DNA of 64,000 nucleotides from Saposhnikovia divaricata (taxonomy: Eukaryota > Streptophyta > Magnoliopsida > Apiales > Apiaceae), in NCBI GenBank assembly GCA_036435485.1, contig CM071599.1, forward strand, positions 207,923,178 to 207,987,177, given 5' to 3'. A program made the position numbers and the translations under genes. A model generated the notes under the pieces. That model was not told the origin of the DNA, did no database searches, and was given only the letters and a program-made list of their open reading frames with translations. Positions within the stretch are counted from its first letter, which is position 1. Every line of letters begins with the position of its first letter. Shown piece after piece: positions 43,501 to 53,022 of the stretch.

Positions 43501-44018
43501 TACCCCCTCTGAACCGGGCATGACTAAGGATCTTTTTATCAGTAGAGATGCACTAAGCATGGATATGCAACAATTTTAAAGCAGAAATTATGTAATATGA
43601 GTATAAATAATTACCTAGTCCAAAAATATTAACACTTAATCAGTTAAATTATCTTCTATTAGAATATTGAAAAAATTAATAAAAAAATGAAAATTATTTA
43701 TTAAAAACAAGATATTATGGTCATTTCAAAATTTCAAATATATTTTCTTTTAAAAATTTAATGTAAATATCAACCAATATAAACAAAATGATGATGACAT
43801 GACGATTTTATATTATGTTAAATTAGGATAATATTTAAATACATATTATAAATAAATATTTTGAAAAATGGTGACTATGGTCTATGCATATGCACATATA
43901 TTATCTATTTTTGTTGTATAAAATGAAAATTTTCTTGAAACTTTATCTTGAATTGAATTATCAATTATATAGTGGATGCATATAAAAGAAATGTTCTCGT
44001 CCTATAACATTCAAAAAA

Positions 44019-44334
44019 TGGGTTAAATGGCAGTTTGGTCACTCAACTGACTCAAAACTTTCAGTTGGGTCATCCAACTCAAAAATCTTTCAATCAGGTC
44101 ACTTAACAAATAAAAACTTTCAATCAGGTCATAAAACACGTTAAATGACCTGATTTTAACGTGTTTAATGACCTGATTTTAACATGTTTAATGACCTGAT
44201 TGAAATTTTTTAACGTGTTTAATGACCTGATTGAAAGTTTTTATTTGTTAAGTGACATGATTGAAAGCTTTTTGAGTTGGATGACCCAACTGAAAGTTTT
44301 GAGTCAGTTGAGTGACCTAACTGTCATTTAACCC
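44019..44334. mobile_element. MITE with long terminal inverted repeats (Mutator-like)
   Basis: 316 bp. The first 60 or so bases (GGGTTAAATGGCAGTTTGGT...) are the reverse complement of the last 60 with only two mismatches. The 9-mer TTCAAAAAA occurs just outside both ends (44010-44018 and 44335-44343), as expected for a Mutator-type 9-bp duplication. The middle repeats the words AATGACCTGATT and AACGTGTTTAATGACC several times. Confidence 0.8.
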
Positions 44335-44667
44335 TTCAAAAAAAATTAGTAAACAAAGAGGCAGGGAAACAAAAAAAAAACACACTCTATATCTCTCTCT
44401 CCCCGCTGCCCGCTCCACTCCTCTCTGTGCACACTCTATGACAAAACTTTTTTTTTGTCATAAACAAAAATATAATCTTTCGAACAATATTGTAACAATA
44501 TTAAAAACAAACAATAAAATCATTAAATCCTCTCCAATAAAATCAAAAATTATATAAAGTAAATCTAAAGATATTGCTAAAAACTAGGAAGGGGACAAAT
44601 GTTGGGACAAGAATATTAGCTAGAATATCAATATATTCTTAATGATGCTTAGTGAAGGATTTAATCA

Positions 44668-44811
44668 AATTACACCAATTATCCTTGAAATCAATATTAT
44701 CCAATTTTTTTACATAGGTTTTTTAGTCCTTTTACTTTAAAATTACATCAATTATCCTTTGAAATCAATATTATCCAATTTTTTTACATAGGCTTTTTAG
44801 TCCTTTTACTT
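44668..44811. repeat. Direct tandem duplication of about 73 bp
   Basis: Two adjacent copies of AATTACACCAATTATCC... TTTTTAGTCCTTTTACTTT differ at a few bases. The function is unknown, and no gene is seen between 44335 and 45482. Confidence 0.75.
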
Positions 44812-45482
44812 TCTAATCGGGTTAATGGGTTAATGGATATCATGTTTTAATTGATATAGAGTGATGATGAATATCACCACAGTCTTCTCATCAAGATTCA
44901 ACACGGATTAACCCAAGTAGAGATCTCAAATTATACTTTTTCTATATTTTATTATTATTTATATTTTCAGTGAGTGTTTGATGTGATTTCAAGCACTAAT
45001 ATTAGTATTGCTTTAAAGTTCTACCTTCATTTTTGTTGCCTGAATCGGTGAATGTTGAGTTTGATTTTTAAAATCACGAACTCAAGTGGTATATAATGTA
45101 TCCGTGATATTATCATTGTTCAGTACATGTCATTCATTTTTGGTTTTTAGTTATAGATCCATTGAATTGTTTCTCTTATTTTGGATAATTTTCATATTTT
45201 GTTTATTGATGATTTTCTTAGTAAAAAATTATATGCCTTTGAGGACTTGCGATACTTCCTCTTCTGAATCGTAGACCTCTCCAAGACTTAGTTTAATATT
45301 TTAAAGTTACAATTTAACAAAATTTGAAGGTAATCTGCTATACGTTAGTTTGATATGGTTCACACTTTGTAGGTAGTTAAAAGGAATCGAAATTCAAGTT
45401 CAGATTTTAGTTTTGATCGGGTATTTGGAATCTTGAGTTTGATTTGAATGAAGTTAGTGTTTAGTGACTTACTCGAGTCAGT

Positions 45483-45614
45483 CTTCCATATCTCTCTCAC
45501 CCTGTAAGGCCCCACAGGGGCTGTGTCTTCCGTATCTCTTTCACCATGTGAGGCCCCGCAGGGGCTGTGTCTTCCGTATCTCTTTCACCCTGTCTGGCCC
45601 CGCAGGGGCTGTGC
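45483..45614. repeat. Three tandem 44-bp repeats upstream of the PsbP-like gene
   Basis: Copies at 45483-45526, 45527-45570 and 45571-45614. Each contains TATCTCTTTCACC and the small hairpin GCCCCGCAGGGGC. The array ends 66 bp before the likely ATG (45680), so it would lie in the promoter or 5' leader of that gene. A reading frame runs through it but is most likely fortuitous. Confidence 0.85.
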
Positions 45615-46272
45615 AACACAAGGAGGCTCAAGACCCTCTGGTAGGCACCCTTCAAGAAGTACTTGAAAATTCTTTGCAAATGGCCATGCAACATTACTTT
45701 CGTACATGGAAATATACCTCTGCTTCTCCTGTTTCTATAAGCCAGCCATCCCAAGACAATAAAGATACATTGCAAAACACATCATACCGCCTAGATAAAC
45801 CTCCGGCGACTTCTGACCGGAATAGGGTCAGCTTCTGTTATTGCAGTTGGTGCTAATTTTCCTGGAGTTACTAGCTTTATCCTTGGGAATTTTCCGGATA
45901 ATTCGAGGAGTTTAAAGTTGGATGTGCTTTACCCAATTGGTGGTTATAGTAGATGCATTCAGAGGGAAGAAGGATTTGGTATGTGCAGATCACACTCTAC
46001 TATATTCATTCATATTTTTTGTTCTCTATGTTAAAAAAATGAGCAAAATAAGTGCAGTCATCCTCCTATATGAGGTCATACTGTTTTCAAGGGTTATTGT
46101 AATGCAACTCAATTTTACAGATAATATGATGGAACTGAATCCAGTTGAAAGTCTAATAAGTTTATTTTTTGAGGAATGAAAGGAATTAATATTGAATGAA
46201 AAAGATGAACAAAACTAAAAGTGGAATAAGAGGATATTAAGTGAAGGGTTGAAACAAAACAGCTCAAATTTG

Positions 46273-46277
46273 GCGAC
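46273..46277. repeat. Target-site duplication of element E
   Basis: GCGAC before the left LTR, repeated at 51045-51049 after the right LTR. Confidence 0.92.
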
Positions 46278-47336
46278 TGTTATAGGGAGAATATTGTATA
46301 ACAATATTTTGGAGGTTTGCTGGATTTATGGAGCAAAATACGGATATTTTGCTATGAACATGAAGAACATGGGAGGAGATTGGTGTTTGTTTGTGGCTGA
46401 TCTTGTTGATAGATAGTCAGGGATGAGCTGAGGCGTATCCAAACAAGGTGCCTACGTACCCTATTTATAGGGATCAAGCCATACGTAGTTCTTGGAGAAG
46501 AAGTTACCTAGGCGGACTAGGGTTTTAAGAGATAAGCCATAGTCCAAGCCCACTCGTTTAGGGCTGACGTGGCAGTGAGCCATCAACCCTATCCGTGATC
46601 CATGGCCCAGCTGTGGAAGCCCATAGTCTCGAACGGATAGAGCTGGCTAGAAGAGAAGTAACAAGGGCCTTGCATGCGACCTCGAGGGGTCTGGCCATGC
46701 GAAGCGAACCCTAGTGTCCAGCTACTCATGCGACCTCGAGGGGTCAGGCCAAGAGCCTTCCAGAGAAGAGGAGATAGTGATCTCGCTGTAGTGACCCCGC
46801 ATTGGAGGTTATGTGCGAAGCGATCCCTTGACGGGAGCCAAACGAAGCGATCCCCGGGTAGCGACCCCGGTAGATGCGACCCCGAGGCTGAGTGGCATGA
46901 GAGGCGCATAGGCCTAGCGTGAGAGGCGCAGAGGCCTAGCGTGAGAGGATAGACAAGGTGCTCCTGTAGCGAGGTGGCCTTGTAGTGAGGCGGCCTATAG
47001 CGAGGTGGCCCTGTAGATGCGACCTCGAGGCCGGGCTAGCATGAGACACCTAGAGGCCTAGCGTGAGACGCCTAGAGTAGCAACAGGAGGTCATAGTGAG
47101 GCGACCCCTAGGGCGGGATCATGTCTTCGAGAGATTGTCTTCAAATAATATGATGAGATAAAGGTGAGGCGATCCCTGACCGGGCCTCACGCCTTGTTGA
47201 TCCTTCTTCAATATTTAAGCCCATTAGTAGATAATTGAGCCCATTAAGAGAGGTGGTTGAGCCCATTAAGAGAGGTGGGCCCCTTGCATAGTCGTTTGAG
47301 CCTGTTTAGGATCTATGCCGAGATTCGGGCATAACA
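46278..47336 (-). repeat. 3' LTR of element E
   Basis: 1059 bp bounded by TGTTATAGGG and GGGCATAACA on the plus strand. It contains repeated words such as GCGACCTCGAGGGGTC and GGCCTAGCGTGAGA. The ORF at 46589-46909 recurs in the other LTR and is not considered a gene. Confidence 0.92.
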
Positions 47337-48240
47337 ACTACCCCCCGATTCCATATTGCCATTATGAATGCAATGTGGAATCAAGTAAAGTGACGCCTTC
47401 CAGTTGATACGAAGCCATGTATATGTTAGTGATGGTGACCTCGAAGGGTTCTTCCAAGCACAATATGGTCCTGCAGGGATCTTGAGAGGCGACCTCATAG
47501 GGCCTCGCGGTCATAAATTGTTAAATATGTCTTCTGTTTAGCTGATATATGAGCTCATGCTTTCACTTGTGTCTTCAAGCTCTTCCTAGAATATGATGAG
47601 AGGACTCTCCTCCGAGCTTACTCTTTGTTATTATGATGAGAAGGCTCCTTATATGATATGAGAGGACTCCTCATAGCCTCCTACGTTGCGAGGCCTCCTC
47701 GCAGCCTCATATGTTGAGAGGCCTCGTCCTCGCAGCCTCATATGTTGAGAGGCCTCCTCCTCGCAAACTCATATGTTGAGAGGCCTCCTCCTCGCAGCCT
47801 CACATGTTGAGAGGCCTCCTTGCAACCTCATTTGTGGAGAGGCCTCCTCCTACTGATATAATGAGAGGACTCCCTTAGTGGCTCGCACTTCTCAACCTAT
47901 GACCCTCTGGAGTAACGAGCTCGATCCCGGCTTCGTCCTTGTTTGATGACCCATCTCGCATATGAACACAAAGTACTCCTCCTTTGCCTCGCATAATCCA
48001 TATTGCTGGCTCTAACCCCACCTCACATATGTAGCTGGTGGGCCTTGCATATTTGAAAACTAGTAATTTTGAATTTTCCCAAGTGCTTTGGGATAGCTGA
48101 TTGAGTCTTCATATGCTCTTATTTGCTTGTATATTGACTTTAACACATGCCTAGAGATAGCTCCACATTGTATAGACTTACGGATTGACCCATCATCGCC
48201 AATGAGGTCAAGTGGCCTTGCATTGTAAGATATCGGGCTT

Positions 48241-48420
48241 GCGGCCTCACAACGCTGGGTGCAGCCTCGCAACGCTAGGTGATGCCTCGCAACGCTAGGT
48301 GCGGCATTGCAACGCTAGGTGTGGCCTCGCAACACTAAGTGTGGCCTCGCAACGCTAGGTGTGGCCTCGCAACGCTAGGTGTGGCCTCGCAACGCTAGGT
48401 GTGGCCTCGCAACACTAGGT
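48241..48420. repeat. Nine 20-bp tandem repeats
   Basis: Nine consecutive units of the form GTGGCCTCGCAACGCTAGGT without spacers, with one to four changes per unit. A head-to-tail minisatellite, not a CRISPR array. Confidence 0.9.
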
Positions 48421-48639
48421 GCTGGCCTTGTCTTGAAAATTTTCAAATGCCCTTCTAGAAGAGGTGTTTATGTAATGCCACTACCCCCCGAGTCCTCATT
48501 ATCATTGTAGATGTGATGAGGAATCAAAGTGTTTCAGCAATCTTCTTGTATTATTTGGAGTTGACACCATTTGTAATGAAAGGAATTTGATGTGATCCCG
48601 CTATAAGCATACTTGACTCCTTCAACGCTATCCCAGAGC

Positions 48640-48870
48640 ACTTGTACTCTTCACTATTGTCCCAAGGCACTTGGCCTCATCAACGCTATCTGGGGGCACT
48701 TGGCCTCATTACGCTATCTCGGAGCACTTGGCCTCGTCATGCTATCCCGGGGCACTTGGCCTCGTCATGCTATCCCGGGGCCCTTGGCCTCATCATCGCT
48801 ATTCCGGGGCACTTGGCCTCGTCATGCTATCACGGGGCACTTGGACTCTCCAACGCTAAGCAAGAGCACT
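48640..48870. repeat. Tandem repeats of about 28 bp
   Basis: About seven units containing GGCACTTGGCCTCGTCATGC and TATCCCGG, with small length changes. Frames through them give short repeated peptides and are not supported as genes. Confidence 0.8.
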
Positions 48871-49836
48871 TAGCTTCTTTAATGTCATAACATGCTTCCC
48901 TATGTTGAACAAGAATGTAGATATTGAGGTCTTGAGCTCATTTTATTTTTCAAATACTTTGGCTTATCTTCCTTCATCTCTAGTATGAGCTTGAGGCCAA
49001 TGAGAGCCTCGTTTTCAGCCTCCTTATTCGTTGCTTGCTCTTCCCAGTGTCTTGAGTTAATCGAGGACCTCCTCATTGTCGGCAAGGGTCGGGGGCGTCC
49101 CCCCTTACCCCAAGGATCGGGGGCGTCCCCCCTCTCCTCGACGTAGAGGTATTTCACCAAGAAGAAGCATCTCACGATCTCGATATCCACACCATATAGG
49201 GGCCTCATTAGCTTCATCATATAGGGGCCTCACGATCTCGATGAGGAGATGGGGGTCTGTCGTCACGACGATGGGACCACTCACGATCTCCACAAGGAGA
49301 GGGGGTCTGTCATCATGACGATGGGACCGCTCACGATCTCGATGAGCAGATGAAGGTCACTTAGAACCTTGACCCTTGCCTTGGCCTCTATCACTTATCC
49401 TTCTTGTCAGTAGTGAGCTTCTCGAGCTTGACTCCTCTTGATCCTCCTTACAATCCTTCTTCTTACAATCTCGGGGTCGGGCTCATACTTATGGGACCGC
49501 TCACACTCTCAACGAGGAGAGGGGGGGTCTCTCGTCGCGATGATGGGACCGCTCGCGCTCTCTTCGAAGAGAGGGGGGTCTGTCTTCGCGACGATTGGAC
49601 CGCTCACGCTCTCAACGAAGAGATGGGGGTCATTCCGAACCTTGTCCCCTACTTTGGCCTCGCTCCTAGTGACGTCGCTTATGCTTCTCGAATGCGGCCT
49701 CGCAGCGCTAGGTGGGGCCTCGCTATGCTAGGTGCAAGCATGGCCTCGCTACGCTAGGTGCCAGCATGGCCTCGCTACGCTAGGTGCAAGCATGACCTCG
49801 CTCCTATGGGGTCGCTCCTGGGGGGTAGTTGAGATG

Positions 49837-49908
49837 CTAGCCCGGCCTCGGCCTCTCACGCTAGCCCGGCCTCGGCCTCTCACGCTAGCCCGGCCTCGGC
49901 CTCTCCGT
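49837..49908. repeat. Three 24-bp tandem repeats
   Basis: Units of CTAGCCCGGCCTCGGCCTCT plus four bases at 49837, 49861 and 49885. On the minus strand each encodes Glu-Ala-Glu-Ala-Gly-Leu-Ala and a stop, close to the primer-binding site of E. Confidence 0.85.
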
Positions 49909-49973
49909 TGTTGGCCTCTCCGTTCTTCTTGTTCGAGTTAGTCATCGTTCTCCCAAATTAATGACTCCCCTCC

Positions 49974-49986
49974 TTCTAGCGCCAAA
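49974..49986 (-). other. Primer-binding site of element E
   Basis: On the minus strand TTTGGCGCTAGAAG follows the 5' LTR end CCTATAACA. Element F has the same start at 52979 (TTTGGCGCTAGAAG). The tRNA was not assigned. Confidence 0.7.
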
Positions 49987-51044
49987 TGTTATAGGGAGAA
50001 TATTGTATAACAATATTTGGAGGTTTGCTGGATTTATGGAGCAAAATACGGATATTTTGCTATGAACATGAAGAACATGGGAGGAGATTGGTGTTTGTTT
50101 GTGGCTGATCTTGTTGATAGATAGTCAGGGATGAGCTGAGGCGTATCCAAACAAGGTGCCTACGTACCCTATTTATAGGGATCAAGCCATACGTAGTTCT
50201 TGGAGAAGAAGTTACCTAGGCGGGCTAGGGTTTTAAGAGATAAGCCATAGTCCAAGCCCACTCGTTTAGGGCTGACGTGGCAGTGAGCCATCAACCCTAT
50301 CCGTGATCCATGGCCCAGCTGTGGAAGCCCATAGTCTCGAACGGATAGAGCTGGCTAGAAGAGAAGTAACAAGGGCCTTGCATGCGACCTCGAGGGGTCT
50401 GGCCATGCGAAGCGAACCCTAGTGTCCAGCTACTCATGCGACCTCGAGGGGTCAGGCCATGAGCCTTCCAGAGAAGAGGAGATAGTGATCTCGCTGTAGT
50501 GACCCCGCATTGGAGGTTATGTGCGAAGCGATCCCTTGACGGGAGCCAAACGAAGCGATCCCCGGGTAGCGACCCCGGTAGATGCGACCCCGAGGCTGAG
50601 CGGCATGAGAGGCGCATAGGCCTAGCGTGAGAGGCGCAGAGGCCTAGCGTGAGAGGATAGACAAGGTGCTCCTGTAGCGAGGTGGCCTTGTAGTGAGGCG
50701 GCCTATAGCGAGGCGACCCTGTAGATGCGACCTCGAGGCCGGGCTAGCATGAGACGCCTAGAGGCCTAGCGTGAGACGCCTAGAGTAGCAGCAGGAGGTC
50801 ATAGTGAGGCGACCCCTAGGGCGGGATCATGTCTTCGAGAGATTGTCTTCAAATAATATGATGAGATAAAGGTGAGGCGATCCCTGACCGGGCCTCACGC
50901 CTTGTTGATCCTTCTTCAATATTTAAGCCCATTAGTAGATAATTGAGCCCATTAATAGAGGTGGTTGAGCCCATTAAGAGAGGTGGGCCCCTTGCATAGT
51001 CGTTTGAGCCTGTTTAGGATCTATGCCGAGATTCGGGCATAACA
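49987..51044 (-). repeat. 5' LTR of element E
   Basis: 1058 bp, close copy of 46278-47336, followed on the plus strand by the GCGAC duplication. Confidence 0.92.
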
Positions 51045-52092
51045 GCGACAATGTTCGTTGAAGAGAGAAATAGAAATTTATTTATATAAATTTCATCTTG
51101 CTCAACTAGCTCTTTCCATGGATATGCCTAAGGGCAGGTGGTCAGTTAATACATTAAATTTCATTCTGTTTCTGCTCTATTGTTTTCGTCCACCATTTGG
51201 GAAGGGTGAGAACATATGTGCTCATGAACTGACTATTACCATTTAGTTTTGTTGTTTGACATTTATGTTTATTAACGCAGAATTTATAAATCCATCGAAC
51301 TGGGTAGGCGATCAAACACTATTGTACAGAGCAGCTGGAAAAGCAGAATCACAAAGATTGCTAGATCCACCTCCTCTAAGTGGTCGTCGTCGAAATATAA
51401 ATGAACCAGTTGTTTCATTTGGTCCTCCTGGATCGACAGGAGAGCTCAATGTTAGTGTTATTGTTTCACCTGTTGCCCCTGATTTCTCTTAAGTATCTCC
51501 AGTCCATTTTCTCCCGATTAAACAACCTCATATTCAGTTGAGTACATCTTACTCTCTAGACACTTTACTTCTGAGAGGGATACATCAATCATGAGTATAC
51601 TCAACGTTAAACTAATACTCGAGCTCAACTCCACTGTGTTGGTAATTAACATAAAAATAGATGTGAGATCAAAATCACGTGGCTCCTGTTAAATTTTAGT
51701 TTTAATCCAATTCATCAGAAATGTAAGTAGGATGCGTAATATGAAATTAATCAGTCGCTTCTACTAATTACAGAATCGAAGCATTTGGGGAAGCGGATGA
51801 GATTGGAGAAGCAGTGGTCCGCACGATCACAAAATCAGCACGACAGCCAAATGTTAAAGGCAGCTTGATTCAAGCAAGTTTGAGAGAAGATAAAATGTCA
51901 AAGAATGTAAAATACTATGAGTTGGAGTATAAAGTCGAAAGTCCAACATTCAAGAGGCATAACATTGCAGTTTGTTATGCTTACAAAGGGAAGTTGTTCA
52001 CTCTAAATGCACAAGCACCTGAATCTGTATGGCCAAAGCTGAAGTCTAACTTCTATAAAATATCCAATTCCTTTGGTTTGATTGATACTTGA

Positions 52093-52626
52093 TGCCAAAT
52101 GTAAAGAAAAAATGGTTCCTATTTTGTAAATGAGAAATTCAATTGGCAAATACAAAAACATGCTAGCTTAGGTAGGAAGTGTCTGAATTTCGTGAACTAA
52201 ACTCTGTAAAGAACATGGCTTTTTGTTTGTTCAACTACGTAAAAAGCACTAATTTTTGTTTTTTCTCAACCTGCTCTCCCCTGCTATCGGAAATGAATAA
52301 ATGATATAACAGTGTTTGTTCAGACAGACCTCATACTTGCAATATATTATTGTTTTCAATTGGAGAATAATATTTGTAAAAATATTTATTACTTTTATTG
52401 CAGATTTTGATGAATTAAATAAATTGACAACATTGTCAAAATAGATTTATATGTTACTCTTTTATATAAATTTTACCATATCACTATTTTATTAAATACT
52501 TATACAATTGTATAGAATATTTTTTTAAGAATTCATTATTTATATAAATGCATAGAATATCTTTTAAAAAAACAATCAAATTTGTAAAAATTTTCCTATT
52601 ATTATTTTAAATTAAATAAAATGCCG
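52093..52626. other. 3' flank of the PsbP-like gene, AT-rich
   Basis: Likely 3' untranslated region (AATAAA at about 52295), then AT-rich DNA leading into a Helitron-like terminus. No further gene is seen. Confidence 0.5.
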
Positions 52627-52652
52627 TGTACGAAGTACGGGTAAAATGCTAG
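52624..52652 (+). mobile_element. Helitron-like 3' terminus
   Basis: An imperfect hairpin (CCGTGTAC, GAA, GTACGGG) is followed by TAAAATGCTAG and then T. This is the typical plant Helitron 3' layout and close in form to 42033-42062. It lies 560 bp downstream of the PsbP-like gene and 10 bp before element F. The 5' terminus was not found. Confidence 0.5.
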
Positions 52653-52662
52653 TTATGCATAA

Positions 52663-52978
52663 TGATAGTTGGTAATTAGGCCCTGTTAGGCTTAGTGTGT
52701 AGATAGGCCCAAATGTATTAGCCTCCCTCGTAGGGCCTTGAAGCCCAAAACTTGTAAATAGATGATAACCCATTCTCCAAGTAAGGTTATTTAGGAAAGG
52801 GGGACCCATATAGGATCCCCTATAAATACTCTTGTACCACCTTACTTGGAAAGGGGATGCAACTTGATGAAAAGAGAGAACCTCTGAAGGGTTATGAAAT
52901 AAATAAAATACCTAAATCTTACTTTATATCCCTGCTGTTAATTAATTAGATAGCTTGAAGATATTTCATAGCCCATCA
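52663..52978 (+). repeat. Putative 5' LTR of element F
   Basis: 316 bp beginning TGATAGTTGG and ending CCCATCA, directly before TTTGGCGCTAGAAG. TATAAATA lies at 52821-52828. With no second LTR in the window, the 5' limit is an inference from the TGAT...ATCA ends. Confidence 0.6.
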
Positions 52979-52992
52979 TTTGGCGCTAGAAG
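52979..52992 (+). other. Primer-binding site of element F
   Basis: TTTGGCGCTAGAAG after the LTR-like end. Shared with element E. The tRNA was not assigned. Confidence 0.65.
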
Positions 52993-53022
52993 AAGCTCTT
53001 TTATCAAAGGTTGCACAGTAAA

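Larger units (their letters stand above)
47337..49986 (-). other. Interior of element E, mosaic of minisatellites
   Basis: No retrotransposon protein is recognised in six frames. Several separate tandem arrays lie here, all rich in GCCTCG: 31-bp units near 47688-47850, 20-bp units at 48241-48420, 28-bp units near 48640-48870, about 55-bp units near 49235-49345 and again 49490-49635, about 26-bp units near 49695-49795 and 24-bp units at 49837-49908. On the minus strand a short frame starting at 49944 (MTNSNKKNGE) stops after about 20 codons. Confidence 0.8.
46278..51044 (-). mobile_element. Element E: LARD-like LTR element without gag or pol, in intron 1
   Basis: 4767 bp with LTRs of 1059 and 1058 bp and the GCGAC duplication outside. 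It is oriented minus. The primer-binding site (TTTGGCGCTAGAAG) follows the right LTR and a G-rich tract (GGGGGGTAG) precedes the left one. The 2.65-kb interior contains no recognisable Gag or enzyme and is built largely from short tandem repeats. The primer-binding site matches that of Tat-like element F, so a Tat-type partner is the likely source of proteins. The LTRs differ by about nine bases and one indel by eye, so it is older than A, B and C. Confidence 0.88.
45680..52092 (+). pseudogene. PsbP-domain protein gene (thylakoid-lumen type), probably decayed
   Basis: Three exons. Exon 1 is 45680-45978: a Ser/Thr-rich transit-peptide-like start MAMQHYF, then in another frame LLTGIGSASVIAVGANF and LDVLYPIGGYSRC. 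Exon 2 is 51281-51488: NPSNWVGDQTLLYRAAGK, FGPPGSTGELNVSVIVSP. Exon 3 is 51774-52092: IEAFGEADEIGEAVVRT, KYYELEYKVESP, LFTLNAQAPESVWPKLKS. These motifs match the PsbP/PPD family, chloroplast lumen proteins related to the photosystem II extrinsic subunit. The exact family member is uncertain. Intron 1 (GTATGT...GCAG) holds the 4.8-kb element E. Intron 2 reads TTAAGTATCT instead of GTAAGTATCT at its donor. The N-terminal frame and the LLTG frame differ by one base near 45803. A possible poly(A) signal (AATAAA) lies near 52295. Disruption looks likely, but expression is untested. Confidence 0.75.

Noticed and set aside
46589..46922. 106- and 82-residue ORFs in the E LTRs (also 50297-50617)
   Set aside because: Overlapping frames on both strands of a repeat-rich LTR. 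Their compositions reflect the repeats.
48241..48420. Regular 20-bp repeats that might look like a CRISPR array
   Set aside because: The units are head to tail without spacers, lie inside an LTR element in plant DNA, and no cas genes are present.
48613..49941. Several ORFs in the interior of E
   Set aside because: Frames on both strands through minisatellites give short peptide repeats. No similarity to Gag or Pol domains is seen.
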